From positions 40,143,001-40,207,000 of the forward strand of contig JARZZO010000011.1 in assembly GCA_030544215.1 (NCBI GenBank): 64,000 nucleotides of DNA, read 5' to 3'. Each line of letters opens with the position of its first letter. The first letter of the stretch is position 1. Below, one piece after another: positions 32,237 to 45,628 of the stretch. Both the position numbers and the translations under genes were made by a program. Below the pieces are notes generated by a model, which saw only the letters and a program-made list of their open reading frames with translations, had not been told where the DNA came from and searched no databases. The stretch comes from Zantedeschia hybrid cultivar (taxonomy: Eukaryota; Streptophyta; Magnoliopsida; Alismatales; Araceae).

Positions 32237-35209
32237 CCATTCCTTATTGACTGCCCAGACCATCCCACGGATTGAGTTAGGGATGCCCTCCCGCTGCCAT
32301 TCAATAGCCCAAATGGGCCAAAAAGATGGTTGGACTTCACATTAAGAAGTGAGTGTTCAGCCCTTGCGAATCAAAGCTTGAATTCAGGGTCCTAGCTACC
32401 TCCTCGTATCCCATCTCCGGCAAATGGCACGAGGCAAGGAGTGACTGTAGACTATAGATGGCTGGTTGTATTCGACCGATGCCAGTAGCTCCCCTATCCG
32501 AATCTTCGCTGAACGACGACTGGCACTGTTCATCCCTACTTCTTTTATCTGTGACTAGCTCTACACCCTAGCCTTTTTTCCGACTGCCGAAGGGGAAAGA
32601 TGGAATGATATGCCAGTGTTGAAGGTTGTCCCATGCTTTGAAGATGATGACCCGCTTCGTCCCCCTTTCGCTACTGACATGGTGCCTTTTCTAAAGGATG
32701 ATGATCCTAGAGGACGCTCTTCCCTGTCCAACTCTAACATAATCCGGCTTCGCTTCATTTGGCCTAATACATTCATCTTTCGTCAATCGTCTTCGGTCGA
32801 GCTACAGCCTTATTTACCCAGCCGCTTTGCAATTCAACTTGGCTATTGTGAGAGTCAGGTTGGTAACCAAAATACTGACTTAGCCCGAAGTGGTAATATG
32901 GTTTCTACTGCGAGGGCGATGACACGGATGTTGATACTGGCTCTTCTTTCTCAGGTCCCATCTTGGGCAAAGCAGTACACTGGTCCCATGAGCATGTCAG
33001 ATACTGGAGTCAGTCGATGGTGTTAACCAGCCTTCCATGCGCCAACCCGTTTTGGTCTTTCGGTAGATAGAAGCGGACCAGGGAGATGCTTCCCAATGAG
33101 GAAGCATGAATAAGACTAAGACGCAATGCAAGCGCCTTAGCAAACGGTGCGAAGCCGACGCAAGCGACTCAAGTACTTGCTGCAGAGGCTTCTTCAAAAA
33201 GTCTTATGCGTATTGGATCCACTGAAAGGGTAATGGTTTCCCGACGAACTATTTTTTCTGTCTTTCACTACTTGAATGCCACCGTACATTGAAGCAAGCC
33301 GCAAGCGCCTTTGTTTTTCTCAACTAACCAACTGACCACCTTGTCCTTCCTTCCATCCCAGATACATGGCTATACTTACATACCTTGCTTAACATTCTTG
33401 GAAAACAATAGAATAGAAAGATGAGAACTGTGTCTCGATGCCTAGCCAAACAATAACGCAATAGCTTGGGTGAGGAGCAAAGTCCTCTATTTCTCCTTAT
33501 TTTTGTTTTCCTTCTCGTCATCATAAGCTGACATGAACTTATAGAGCATAAATCACCCCCATAATCTTAAAGAGTACCATTTCAATCGTTTCCATAAATT
33601 TCTAGGAACGGGATCCCTTTTACAACCCAACTGCTTTTAAATTCTTTAAAACAAACCTCATTATTTGCATTCGCCTGATGAATCGACGAAGGCCTAAATA
33701 TAGATGGTTTTTTCATTACCACTTCCTTCGTTCTCTCGCTCTGCTCGCGGCGCTCCTTGCTCGCGGAATAGCGTACATACCAATGACGAGTACCAATCTT
33801 GCTTACCATTAATGACTAATTCAAACACCAAGCACGTAGCGGCGCTTGTGGCGGCTCAAAATGTAGTGCCTTTGCCTTACCCATAGGATTATGCCCATGC
33901 TCCAAGATCGAAGTGCTGAAACAGAGCCCTATATTAATGAAAACAGCTTTTGATCGGTCGAATAGGTCCCCTTTCTCAACGTGGCTTAAAATCCCCGTTC
34001 CTTCTCATCTTTTGTTTCAGCGGATTCTGATGCTGAAGCCAACGAGCGAAGCACTCCTGTGCGAAGCGAGAGCTAGAGCTTCATACTTTATCTTTTGAAA
34101 ATCTCTTTCTAGCCAACCTCCCTGAATCCTAAGATCCAGGGAGTTTTTTTTTCCTTTCATCATAAATAGAGATCTCGCTATAGACGAGAGGATCAAGTAA
34201 CTGCACCGAAAGCTAATTTAGTTTGAGGGATCCGACCTGAAAGGCATTGGTCAGCCTCAAGGGGCAGCCATCTTCGACTCCACTTTGGGGCCTCTTACTC
34301 CTCTACCCGCGAGGAACTACAAATACCGGCTCGCACGGGAACAAATCCTATGCCTCGTCCGTCAAGTAGAAATCCCGAAACTCTCCATTACAAAAAGCGA
34401 ACTGCAGGTACCGTTTAATTACACCCCTTTTTTTTGGGCCCCGGGTTGCTTTGGCGCACCCCACCCCGTCAATCCTGTGTTGTACTTTACTTGACACTCC
34501 CCCGCTTGCTGCTTGCTGATTGTTGTGTTCAAAAATGACACGAAGCCTGCTTAGTCGAAAACAAAACATCTCTCATTCACAATGGAACAGAATGGTCTCG
34601 CTCGATGCGTCATTTGATTTGGTGTATATTCATATTAAGAGTTCTGGAAATTTCAAAACTAAAACCCTGTTAGAAATTTTCAACCTAACACATGCCCCGA
34701 ACTCGCGACCTCCCACTACTTCATCTACCGAAATGACCGGGCAAATCTAATGTATTCTAGCTCATGATCCTTAGGCTATACAGCATGGAGCAGGCAGAGA
34801 GATGAGCCTTCTCCTGCTTGGTCGGAATCTATTCTATAATAGAATAGCTGAAGTGCTACGTAATAGAAAGTCAGAGAGGGGACTCTCTCATACTTGCAAA
34901 CTCCTAGGATGAGAAGTGGGTCCCTTGTTTTTGGCAGGAATAGTTCCAGCCTTAGTTGCCCCTCGGTAGAGTGAGTCTACTTAGCGAATTGGCAGGACGC
35001 AGAGATCGATTGATCAATATGCATTTCGAGAGTTGATGGCTGACCGCCGTCCCCCTTGTCCTGTCTTGGGGGCTCTCCGGCCAGAGAGGCAAAGGGGATT
35101 GCTATCGTCACCCTCGAGTGTATGTGAAAAATCAAAGTGATGAACCATTTTTCTTTTTCGGTCATAGGTTGGTCCAAAGAATGAGAGTCAGCTTCACTAA
35201 GTCCGTTGT
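32237..35209. other. Mitochondrial-type intergenic DNA, no gene recognised
   Basis: The longest frame, 32610-33026 (+, 138 codons), has no domain I recognise and lacks further support. 34140-34160 contains a T-rich run. The segment upstream of trnN includes a long minus frame (34977-35450) that is simply the complement of the tRNA region. Confidence 0.5.
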
Positions 35210-35281
35210 TCCTCAGTAGCTCAGTGGTAGAGCGGTTGGCTGTTAATTGACTGGTCGTAGGTTCAAATCCTACTTGGGGAG
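35210..35281 (+). tRNA. trnN-GUU: trnN-GUU, plastid-type tRNA-Asn
   Basis: 72 nt, beginning TCCTCAGTAGCTCAGTGG. The D-arm AGCTCAGTGGTAGAGC, anticodon loop CTGTTAA (anticodon GUU) and T-arm GTAGGTTCAAATCCTAC are all visible; the acceptor pairs with TTGGGGA and the discriminator is G. The sequence is that of plastid trnN, which many plant mitochondria use as their own Asn tRNA. Small differences from the plastid form (GGTTGG, TTAATTGAC) slightly weaken the anticodon stem, so it may no longer be functional here. Confidence 0.92.
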
Positions 35282-38200
35282 CTTCCCTTAACTTGACTAC
35301 TCGGCGCAAGGATGAAAGGGGAATTGATTCGTAACGCAAATCGCCGGATGTGATTTGATAGATGAATAGCCATTGATCAGGCCTCTGGTCGAAGAAACCA
35401 ATTCCATGCAACGAGGGCTTAAGTCTTTGAATGTTCAGTATAGGAAGCATCTCATTTGTCTTTAGTTATCCGGTCTTAAGCATATAAGTCAAAAAAGTCT
35501 AACGCATGTCATGCTCTGAACTTAGGAAGTAGACTAAACAAATGGGAGAAGGCGTTGGTGACAAAGCCATCTCGTCTGTCAATTAACGAGAAATAAGCCG
35601 TCACTCCCGTCAAGGGCGAGGCAATCCTTCCATCTTCAATCATGTGGGGGATGTCCATACCAAAGTACCGACCCTGGTATAGATATAAATAAAGGAAGCT
35701 AGCAGCACGTCAGAAAGAAACTTATCTGAATAGCTACCTGCTGAAAGGTGACAAGCATTGAACCGTAAAGTGGTTCGACTGACGGGGGAGAAAGAGACAT
35801 TCATCTGTATTGTCAGAACAGATCAACGGAGGCATACCGTGCCACCGGGGGTGACGGGAGTGCACCGTACTGTATGGAGGAATGCAAGATAGCGACCCAT
35901 GCCATCCAGTTGAGGGCGAGTGGACAGTTAGGCGGCTACTCTCCAGCCTTGTAATAAGACAGGACAGAAAGAAGAGCATACCGCGCCATTATAAGCCTAA
36001 ATAGAGTCGCTGTCCAATCAACAAATTCCATTGTCGTCTGATTTTGCTCTTGTTCGTCAAGGATCTTCGCTCACACTGGACCGGTTACCGACCTCCTCGT
36101 TCATAGTTTGGGCTCTGGGGTGTATGTATCGATGCCTTTCTTTACAAGAAGAGCCTCGAAGAGTGGAAAGAAGACCACTGATCAACTATTTTCTTACATA
36201 TTTTATTCAATAAGGACTTTACCTTATCTAAGATAATCAAATTCACCATTATAGGCAGAAAGGTAGCCCTTCAGGTGAACTGCTTTGATTGAATATTTGA
36301 TTCATCACCTGGGTGAAGGTATGAAGGAAGCTAAGTATAGGACTTGTCTACAGGCGGAATAGAGTACGCCGTTAGGCAATACGGCAAGCAATAAGTCAAG
36401 TTTGATAATTATTGGACAGAAGGGTCCTTGGAAGGAAGGTGGCCAATACAGATACCCCCTCAGAGCTGGCATCGGAGAAAGCAGCCAAGCAGCAAGAGGA
36501 AGGGCGATAGCTTCGCAACTCGATATAGAGCCGGGAGCTCTGAATCGCCAATACACCCGGGAACGAGGGAAGGGTTGTCATATGACGCATGCCATCCATC
36601 ATAGACTAAATTAGCTATGAAATTTCCTCCGGAGCTTGTACTTGCTGGTCATTTCTTTCGTTCCAGTAGCTATAGTAATCAGCCTCAAATCCGGACGACT
36701 TCTGTTTCATTTCAGCGGAATGAGGATTGGGAAGTTCATACGTTAGAGCAAACTGTAAGGCGGGTATTTTGACTAAAAAGACCAAAAACTCAATCCGTAA
36801 ATTGATAAATGTTAAGATGATCTATAATCATAGCCTGATTTTCATGATTCGGGGGTAGTGTTGTTGTTGTTGTGAATCAATCCCCTCCCCTGTTGTTGAT
36901 TGAACCTGAATTTTCGTATTGATTGTAGCTTTAAAGTACGCGTAGGAGGACAGGAACACTGTGGAAATAGAATACAAGATAGAGGTACGAGGGCGTTAAG
37001 TAGGAGTTTGCGACGCTTCAAACTGATTCAAGTTAGCCCAAGCCTTGGAAACTAGCGAAAATAGAACTCACAACTAGGCTATCCAACTTCCATTGAAGCT
37101 GCTTCCCTGGAACTAGCTGCCATTGAATCGATTGGTGCCATTGATTCTCTTGGAGGCAGGCAATAGATTAAGATTAGGCGGTAAGCGAAGGAACTGTAGA
37201 GCTTAGGGCAGCGAGTGAGTAGGAAAGGGTTTGACTATATAATAGTGGGCATAACCATAGGAGGAGGAATCCTCACTAGCGGTTGTTTAGGTGTTGTAGA
37301 CTGCTTGTCAAAGTTTCTGGGTGGCACTGCGCACCATAAGGATGAGAAGTCTGATTAAGGAAAGGCAGGCTGTCTTAGCCGCTGGGAAGGGGTTGAAAGC
37401 CAGAGTGGATTTTTAAGTGAGGACTTCTTGGTCTCTGTGTACCCGATCTTCCAGTCCACGAAGAGGGAGTAGAGTTTAGGTCGACCCAACCAACATGACT
37501 TTCTCCCAAGCCAACTAGCAGGGGCAAACGTTAGGGCAAAGGTCTACGTCCGGTCTAAATGTAGGCTTAAAAAAGAGGTATGAACTCGCTTTCTACGATT
37601 TTAGGGTCTTCATTCTTAACCACTCCAGTCTATCTTAGCCCAGACCTTAAAACATAACTAGAGTTATAGTATGAACTGGCACTTTCAACTTTCAAGACGA
37701 CATGATTGAAGAAAAGGCTAACCTATTGCTTGCAATGGGCAGAATCGACGAAAAAAGGATAGAACCAAAGTTGGTTTGGTCACAGGCAACCATCAAGAAA
37801 GCATCAACCATTTAAACGGATGAATTTCATTTAACAAGCATTTCTCTTTATAAAAAACGCATTTTCACTCGAGCTGACACAATTGAATCACCCTCGGGTC
37901 CAATCATACTAAGAATACTTGAGGATAGCACGTGGGATCAACTCTACAACTAGTTGATTTTTGATAGCAGGAAATTCAACTTCTTCCACTTTAGCCATTC
38001 TCCTTTTAAGAATAGCTTAAACCATTCGTTCAGAGTGGGCGAGCGGAGGATTTTCTTCTTTTGTACATTTGTACGTTATCTAAATCATTATAGCCTTTCG
38101 CTTGCTTATCCTATTATGTTTCTAGTTCCCACTCGTGGGAAATTGTCTATTCGTAGATCCTTTCAGTTCTAAATCCTAAATTCATTCTCCCGGAGCTGGG

Positions 38201-41200
38201 ATCAACTGCTTATTTAGTTACGCTAGCACCGCAAAGAAAGAGTCAAAGTCCATATTTCAAGCAGTCGTCAAGCCTACTACTCTATACCTACTAGGGCTAC
38301 TACTGATCTAAGAACTGCTTCTATCACATCGGATTTGTGAACTGGAAAACCCTCTTCTCATTCTCACGCTCTTGCCAGGAAACCTTCAATTCGTTCCGGA
38401 AAGATCCATTTCTTTTCTTAGTCTCTTCTAGGTAGACTACCTCTAAGTAGACCTTACTCTGTAAAGGATTGCTAATACATTCTCTCCCGTACTGAAGGGA
38501 CTCTGGGTTACCAATGCTTCTAGCTATTGCGAATCAAGCTTGAGAAAAGAGAGCTTCAACCCTGAGGAGTTCCGACTAATAAAGAGGAATTCGAGTTTAT
38601 TCAATCATTTCCATAAAAAAGGGAGTTGGCATGGAAGGTCGCAAGAGAAAAGCAATTCTTCTTTTTCGCCAGCTAAAGAATGGTAAGAGGGGATGAATAG
38701 CTCTTAGCAGTAAGTAGTCCTGACTTAGGAAGAAAGAGAGTGAAGCCAGATGATTTTTGATCTTCTACCGTAGTAGTAATGAATACCAAGTCAATCTCTA
38801 AAGAAAGGGATTGACTCTATTAATTCCTTAATGAAACTATACGTATGTTACAAAAAAAAAAGTCAGCTTTTCATTCTCATCTCGAAAGCAGAGTGAAGAG
38901 CTGAACAAGAGTTCCCAGTCGAAAATATGGAGGGCATACTAGACTTTCTATTGAAAGAGACCCGGAGCTTATTGGAAAGAAAAACCTCTTCTTAATCAAG
39001 AAAGCCTTGAACCGGGCTGAAGGAGAGAAACATGGATTTTGCCCCACGAGGTAATGAGAGGGACCCGGTTGCTCCTGTGGACCAAGGGGCCCCTGTGCAA
39101 CTTCAGGCTCCCCAGCTTCACTGTTATTTAATATGTTTGTGAGAAAGTCCAGCTCAGATTGTGTGAATGAGTGTGAACTTGGGCTGGGGGAGGATGGGAA
39201 AGAAAGTCCTGAGCCCGCGCATTCTGCAATCACAAAGTGATTGATAAAGAATTGCAGGAGCACAGGTCACAGCAAGACTTCAATCTCTCGATCCAACAAT
39301 GAGGAAAGAAAGGTCTTTGCCGAGCGATATGCCGCAGGCTCGGATTACAGGTTTGAAAGGAGGTCTTTGTCCCGGTTTAAAAGCAATTGAATTGACTTTC
39401 CGCTTACTACCTATCACAGAGGTACCTCACTCTATCTGCTATTGGGCTTGCTGGTGAGATAGGAATTGGTAACAACATAGCTATTATTTCAATGCTCTGG
39501 GGATTGGGCACTGAAGCCCTAAAGCAAGCAGAAGGAAAGGTTTTCGGTTGTTTACCTGCCTTTCTACAGAAAGCGCCTTGTTTTCACATTCGACCATGAG
39601 TTCAGAGTTGACAATAGGAGAGGGCGTACTTTGCTTATGATGGATAGGCGGACTTCACTCCCTTTGAGCTAACAGCATGGGATATGATCACAAGAGCTTA
39701 TTCAATCGGGTTAAGAGCATCGGGTATGATCACTGCTAGCAATCCAGTGAGTTAGGTCTCGTATGCCTACAATCTCTTAGTATCTAATCTAATATGAGAA
39801 CGGAATTCCATTCAAATAAACCGAAAAGGTGAACGAAAGAAATCGGTCAAACTGCATGCAGTCGACAGCCAAAATAGAGAAGGCAGTCGCGGCACACTGA
39901 CTATATATCCTAATCCTACCTCGGTATTTTTTTGACTTTTTTACTTGAGCTCGGTTCCTTTCCCCTAGGGCGCTAAGGTAGTTCATTCGGATAGCGGTAA
40001 CCACGAAAAGAGCTCTATTTCGACAATCACGTGTGATATGCATTTGAAATAGCTACATCTTGCGAAAGGAAAGAAGAGCCTAAGCCTTTAAACTCCTAGT
40101 CCTCGTACAGGCGTCTGCTACTTCCACTATAGGAAAAAGAAAGAAAGGGCAACTGTGCTCGAATCAGCAATGCCACATCTGATTGAATAAAAAAACATTG
40201 AAAAAAACCTCCCGGAAAGGCAAGCTATTTTAACAACGGGGTTTTCTTTTTTAGAATACGATATTCCCTTCAAAAATTCAACTTATGAAACCATTCTTGG
40301 TCCCAGCCATACCAGACGCATTCCGTCTACGTATAATGGGCCTAGCCTAAAGGTTTTAGGGCGAATTCCTTCTATGGCTCCTTACCCTTACTCTTCAAAG
40401 TGTCAAGAACTAGGATGGAAACCCTTGGGTACAAAAGTGGGCTCTTGCTCTTCCTTTACTACTACGATCTTTCCCCCTACCTTCAGCTGCTCTTGTCTTC
40501 AATCTCATCCGCTAGCAAGCTTCATTTCTGCTCTTCCATTTGTCCTTTTTCTACTTTCATTTCTTTTACGTAGACCGAAAGCTACTCTTTTCTCTTTTCT
40601 TTAGATCTGCAAATCTACTCTTCCTCCCTTCATTGCTACCCGAGAAAGGAAGTAGAAGCTTTGATCGAAAGACATATAGCTTGATCTCTATTCTATATAT
40701 AACCTAGTCTCAGATCGTCAAATAGACGGATAGCTTTTTCCTTCCATAGAAAAGGATTTTCTGTCTTCGGCTATTAGCTATTCATTGGCTGGCAATGGCA
40801 CATTCACTAAAAGATTTTATGCCATCCCAAACTACTATCTCTCTTGTCTTTTGACAGGAAGGAATTTGCTCCTGCTTAGATATTCTTTGAAGAAAGCTAT
40901 CAATGCCCGCTTCTCAAATATGATCCCTATCGAATCGGTTCCGCATCTGATGCTGAGCCCATTCGAAACCTTTTTCTTTGATTTTCTTCTCGTCCGGGCT
41001 ATTAGATTGAGTCGAAAGCCTAGCGCTTCTCACTTGAAAGTTGAATGATCCGCTACGCACCTTATGTTTAGTTGAGTGGTTGAGTTTGAGTGCTTTGCTT
41101 AGGTTTAGGGCACTGACTTCTTTTGGAGTAGGATAGCTTTGATATAAAAAGAGAATGATTAGAATAGAATCAATTCATTATATGTTTTTGATATAGGAAC

Positions 41201-43015
41201 TAGAAGCAATAAAAAGAGAAAATGGGTTGGCCGTTTGCTATGCTATCGCTTGAGATGCTTTCCCAAGTTGTTGACCTCAGCTCCACTCAAGAAATTGGAA
41301 ATGAGTTGTATTCTTTTTATGGCTTGAGAACTTCCACTTTTTCTCTTTAAAAGAAAGAACCATGTCTTAGTAGCTAACAAAAATGCCTTAATGAGAAATT
41401 GACTAATAAAGGAGTGGCTTGCCTCAAACCTTTTATCCCTCTTCATGGTCTTGGTGAAGATTTTCGAATCTTTCTCACTTGTCTTTCCAGTGGAGAAAGG
41501 GTTCCCGCCCTGCACGAGCTGCGCCTTCTTCTTCTAGCTAAATAAGCTGGTTATCATTCCTCCATCCTAGAGCACCTTTACTTAATGAAGCTCTTATTGC
41601 TGCTTTTTTGGATTGAAAGCGTGGCAGTGGGCAGGGCCGATGGCGCGGTCGCCAACTCCAACTTGACCAGTATACCTCCTATCCTCTGAAGCATTTTCTC
41701 GTGCATGGAACTGGCCATCTTGCTGCTCGATGTTCTGCGCTAAAATGTCAATCTAGGCTTTCATGAATGCTTCTATTGAAAACCTTCCAGATCAGCTTGT
41801 AGCTATGAGCATAGATTTTCCCTCTTACAGTACCTGGTACTACGACAGGAGGAAAGCAATCATATGATAGGCAGCTCCAGCCCCTATGCTTTCACTGACT
41901 CTGCTTTATATCCAAAAAGGTAATCGACAAGTCTTGGTCTAATACCAGCTCTTACCATTAATGGTATTGTAGCTCTTGGGAAATCAGACTTTTATCAGAA
42001 TGTTGTACCGCATGTGGAAAAGAATATTCTATCTCTAGCTCAACTTGCAGGAGATAAGCTATGTTTCTTTCAAGACAGGGAAGGAGAGAAGAAGAGGGCT
42101 GGCCGGGATTGGACCATCGACTGTACCATATCTGATATCAGGGTCACGTCATAGAAGGAAGGTCTCCATGACTAACGGGTCAGCATAAATTATGTAGCAC
42201 ACTCGGTAAGCCGGAACTAAACTAGGAAATCATAATTCAAAATGCCTCAATAACACCACTTGAACGCCAACCAGTAAACAAACCCACCGACAGGTGAAAA
42301 AGCAGTGAATAGTCACATAAGAAGCTAGAACGTCGTTACCATCGAGCCATCAGTTCTTTAGTATCCAGAAAAAAAAAAAAAAGTGGAATCCGAATGATGC
42401 CGGAATTTCATTGGGCATGAGCTGACCATTACACGGTGCTTGGTGTCCCCAGAGCCACCTCCGAATGAGAAGATCCACTATACTCTAGTTTAGGCAGATT
42501 TCCTATCCCCGCAACACTAGTAGCAGCAGTTGAACGCTTCTCGCGACCCTTCCCTTTCATGCTCATTTGAGCTACTGATACCGTACTGGACCTGAACCTA
42601 GATTATCAGAGCATCGTATATATAAGAGAGTCAAAAGCTGGATCTACTGCTTAAAAAAAAGAATCACTTGCTCCTGCGACTGAAGAGATACTCGACCAGG
42701 TGCGAGAGGAAGGGATTCTGCTATTGATGGACCGATGCTACCTCTAGATCTAAACCCGAATATGGGATTCAGACTCTTTAGCTTGTTTACTGGAGGCCAT
42801 AGGCCATGACGCTGTATACAACGACTACGTTGAGGGGACTATGTTGAGTTCTGACGCTTCCTGTACAAGACTTTTGAGGTATGCACAACCGTGTCCACTT
42901 AGTAATCTCATTTAGTTCTTTTCGGGTTGGAACAACAGTAGTCTATTTTACTCTTTCCCCTTCTCCGTCTCGGTACCACGGGGAGACTAGAAAGTCAGGT
43001 ACGACTCCTACTTAC
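35282..43015. other. Mitochondrial-type intergenic DNA, no gene recognised
   Basis: 7.7 kb without a recognisable gene. Short frames exist; the longest is 38877-39263 (minus, 128 codons), containing INHFVIAECAGSG and a Ser/Pro-rich segment, then QPGPSHYLVGQNP. It could be a remnant of a mitochondrial hypothetical ORF, but I cannot name it. AT/GC composition is even and no long tandem repeat is seen. Confidence 0.5.
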
Positions 43016-43018
43016 TAA

Positions 43019-43355
43019 GGCTCACTTTGTTTGCAGAATAGCTTAAACCAGAATAAGGAGGAAGGGATTTCTTAACCCAGAATAAGAGGTATTTTAGTTT
43101 GGTAAGTAGTTGGTATTCCACCCAGAATAAGTAGAATTGCACTGCGCTATTCCAAGTGATTTGGTAGGAATAAGTAGAATAAAGAAGAGAATAAAGAGTG
43201 AAATAAAGAGTTCTCTTCTCTCATGTTATTCCGCTTAACCCCTGGTATAACCCATAGTATCCTGGGTTAAGCACTCTCCTCCACCAAAATGGGTTAAAAG
43301 GTTTTAGGAGAATAAAACACCCTATTTAAGGCTTATTCCACAAACAAAGTGAGCC
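43019..43355. mobile_element. Tourist-like MITE (PIF/Harbinger type), 337 bp
   Basis: Perfect 15-bp terminal inverted repeats GGCTCACTTTGTTTG (43019-43033) and CAAACAAAGTGAGCC (43341-43355), flanked by TAA on both sides (43016-43018, 43356-43358). The 3-bp TWA duplication and a GGCxxxxTTTGTTTG terminus fit Tourist MITEs. The interior is rich in CAGAATAAG and GGGTTAA/TTAACCC repeats and has no coding capacity. Such elements move in the nucleus. Confidence 0.85.
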
Positions 43356-43358
43356 TAA

Positions 43359-43753
43359 TAGAATAGTAGAATCACTCGAAACTCTAACACCTACCTCTTT
43401 GCTTTAATCCCAGAGGAACATTAGCATGTATTATTACTTGATTTAGAAAAGTAGGTTTCTCTCTAGCCATTCCAAAAGACCGGGCAAGCCCGTCCCCTTC
43501 TGGACCTCTAACCGCTGGAGCCGGCGATACACTTGACCATGCTGACCCATATTGTCACATTGGTCAACCATCTTGGTCAGGCCAGAGGACAGTTGCCACT
43601 TTGAATCAGATGAGGGTAGCCTCTATGCTGCGGGGAAGTCAGTATACTCCACGAGTGCACGCTGGGCACAGAAGTGCTATCGGAAAGGCAAGGTAGCAAG
43701 GCGGGCATGAAGTCACCGTGAAGTTGGGCATGACTGAGTTGTCAGCTTGGGGG
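43359..43753. other. Mitochondrial-type spacer
   Basis: About 400 bp between the MITE and the solo LTR. It includes TATTGTCACATTGGTCAACC (43550-43569), related to the inverted-repeat motif at 47887 and 50352. No gene is seen. Confidence 0.5.
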
Positions 43754-44699
43754 GCAAGTGTAACGACCCCCTGTCGGCCGGTTCAGTCATGCCAGCTTAC
43801 TACGAACTGAAGGGACTCGTTAACAGCGGGAACAATCCGAACATGACTTGTACAGTTAAAGGTTGAGCACTTTGCATGTAAATAAACAAAACACTTCATA
43901 TTGATGTTATATACAATGCATTGTAGTACATCAAGTCCATGGATACAACATGTAAGTTACATAGGGACTGGACTTACAAAAACAACCTCTGGTCAACTAA
44001 ACTAGGCTCGTAGAGATTTCTCGGTTGCCCTAGGAAGGTCCTCTCCTGAAAGGGGGTTAAATAATGTGGGTGAGTTTACCGACTCAGCAAGCACATGATA
44101 CCACTACATGGCTTATCATATATATAAACGTAAAAACACAACATGATATTACTACATAATCATGGCATGAAAGAATATAACAGAATAAACTTCAGCTAAC
44201 ATAGGGATCATGGCAAATCACGGCATGGTCAATAGAGCATGGTGTAACATGGTATATGGCATGGGTATAAACATAAAGATTCATGGCATGGCATCATGGC
44301 ATGACGTGATGGCATGGCATGGCATGAGTATTAGCATAATAGAGGCATGACATAGCATCATGGCATGGTGAAAAGATCATGGAATAGCATGAAGTCATAA
44401 ACATATATAACATACGGATAGCATGAATCTTTTCACTTATTTAACGGACATGCATCCAAACCACAACATGAGGAGGTTTGCATGACGTGCAACCAGTGGT
44501 AAGGCAAATGCCCATTGGCGCTTCCACTGCGCAGCAGGGGGCACCTGGACTGGGAGAACCGTACCCAGGATTTACCCATTTGCCTCGGGTTACGTCTTTT
44601 AATTATGTTCGCCTTACACAGATGCTTGTATGATTCGGACGCATGGACTCCTAAGGTGGCGTTGTCCGTAGCATGTTCGATTTTAACATGAGAGATTTA

Positions 44700-44915
44700 T
44701 AGAAATGGGGTTTAGGCATGGGTTGGGTGTCCATTTCGGCAGCATAACGACTTAGTAGCATCTTGGTTTAGGCATGGGTTAGGTGTCCATTTCGGCAGCA
44801 TAACGGCTTAGTAGCATCTTGGTTGGGGATCTATTTCGGCAGCATAACGGCTAGTAGCATCTTGGTTGGGGGTCTATTTCGGCAGCATAACGGCTTAGTA
44901 GCATCTTCTTAAATT
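44700..44915. repeat. Minisatellite in the solo LTR
   Basis: TTCGGCAGCATAACGGCTTAGTAGCATCTTGGTT recurs at 44735, 44791, 44836 and 44878 (spacing 56, 45, 42), with the longer units also carrying TTAGGCATGGGTT. Confidence 0.85.
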
Positions 44916-45068
44916 TGTAGGAAAATACAAATTTGGAAAACAAGCCATTCGCAATAGGAAAATAACTATGAAGAAAGAACCATGTACTTGCCTTTAAACC
45001 GGGAGCTCTCTTGGATACAGCAGTAACCTCCTCCTACACGTGCGAAGAACCCTGCGAACAGCTCGCAC

Positions 45069-45069
45069 T

Positions 45070-45103
<34 letters not shown>
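45069..45103. repeat. (TC)n microsatellite
   Basis: About 16 TC dinucleotides in a row within the solo LTR. Confidence 0.9.
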
Positions 45104-45107
<4 letters not shown>

Positions 45108-45628
45108 CGTGGGCAAGGAGGAAGAAGGGGAAGGTGGGAAGGAAGGGAATGGGATGGGGAGAAATGGGACGACCACCCTCCTATTTATAGAAGGAGAAGG
45201 GAGGGTTAAAGGGGGGTTAGATTAACTAGGGTTGGGTTACTTAAGGGTTAGGTTACTTGGTGGTCAAGTAACCTGGTTAGATTAATTAGGGTTGGGTTAC
45301 TTGATGGCCAAGAAACCTTACCAGTATCCTTTATCCTTTAGTGGTATCCTTTAGTATTTTTACACTTTAGTCCCTATACTTTTTATAATTGCATTTTTAT
45401 CCTTATTCAGTAGTTTGTCACTGAATTTAACTTCTTTTTGGTGATTTGAGGACACTTCTAGAGACCTTGAAAATTATACTTAAGATCTTCCAAAAATCAT
45501 CAATCACATTATTCACCTCAAACTTTTCATAATTGCGTTTATATTGTTTTGGTATTTACGAATATACCTTTTTTATAATTATGTATATGTTGGCATGTAA
45601 CCATAATCTTGTAGGACCTTACAGCAAG

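Larger units (their letters stand above)
43759..45623 (-). mobile_element. Solo LTR of a chromovirus-like gypsy element
   Basis: 1,865 bp with plus-strand ends TGTAACGACCCC and GGACCTTACA, the same termini as the chromovirus at 5292-24966, and a perfect TSD GCAAG (43754-43758 and 45624-45628). On the minus strand a TATA-like CTATAAATAGG lies at about 45190-45180. It contains a CATGGCATGG-rich tract (about 44220-44400), four copies of a TTCGGCAGCATAACG repeat and a (TC)n microsatellite. The body differs from the other chromovirus LTR, so it belongs to another subfamily. Confidence 0.9.

Noticed and set aside
34977..35450. 157-codon minus-strand frame around trnN
   Set aside because: Its core (QVGFEPTTSQLTANRS) is the complement of the tRNA gene, a common false protein.
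45040..45225. 61-codon frame over the TC microsatellite
   Set aside because: A Ser-Leu repeat from (TC)n followed by low-complexity Gly/Glu; not a gene.
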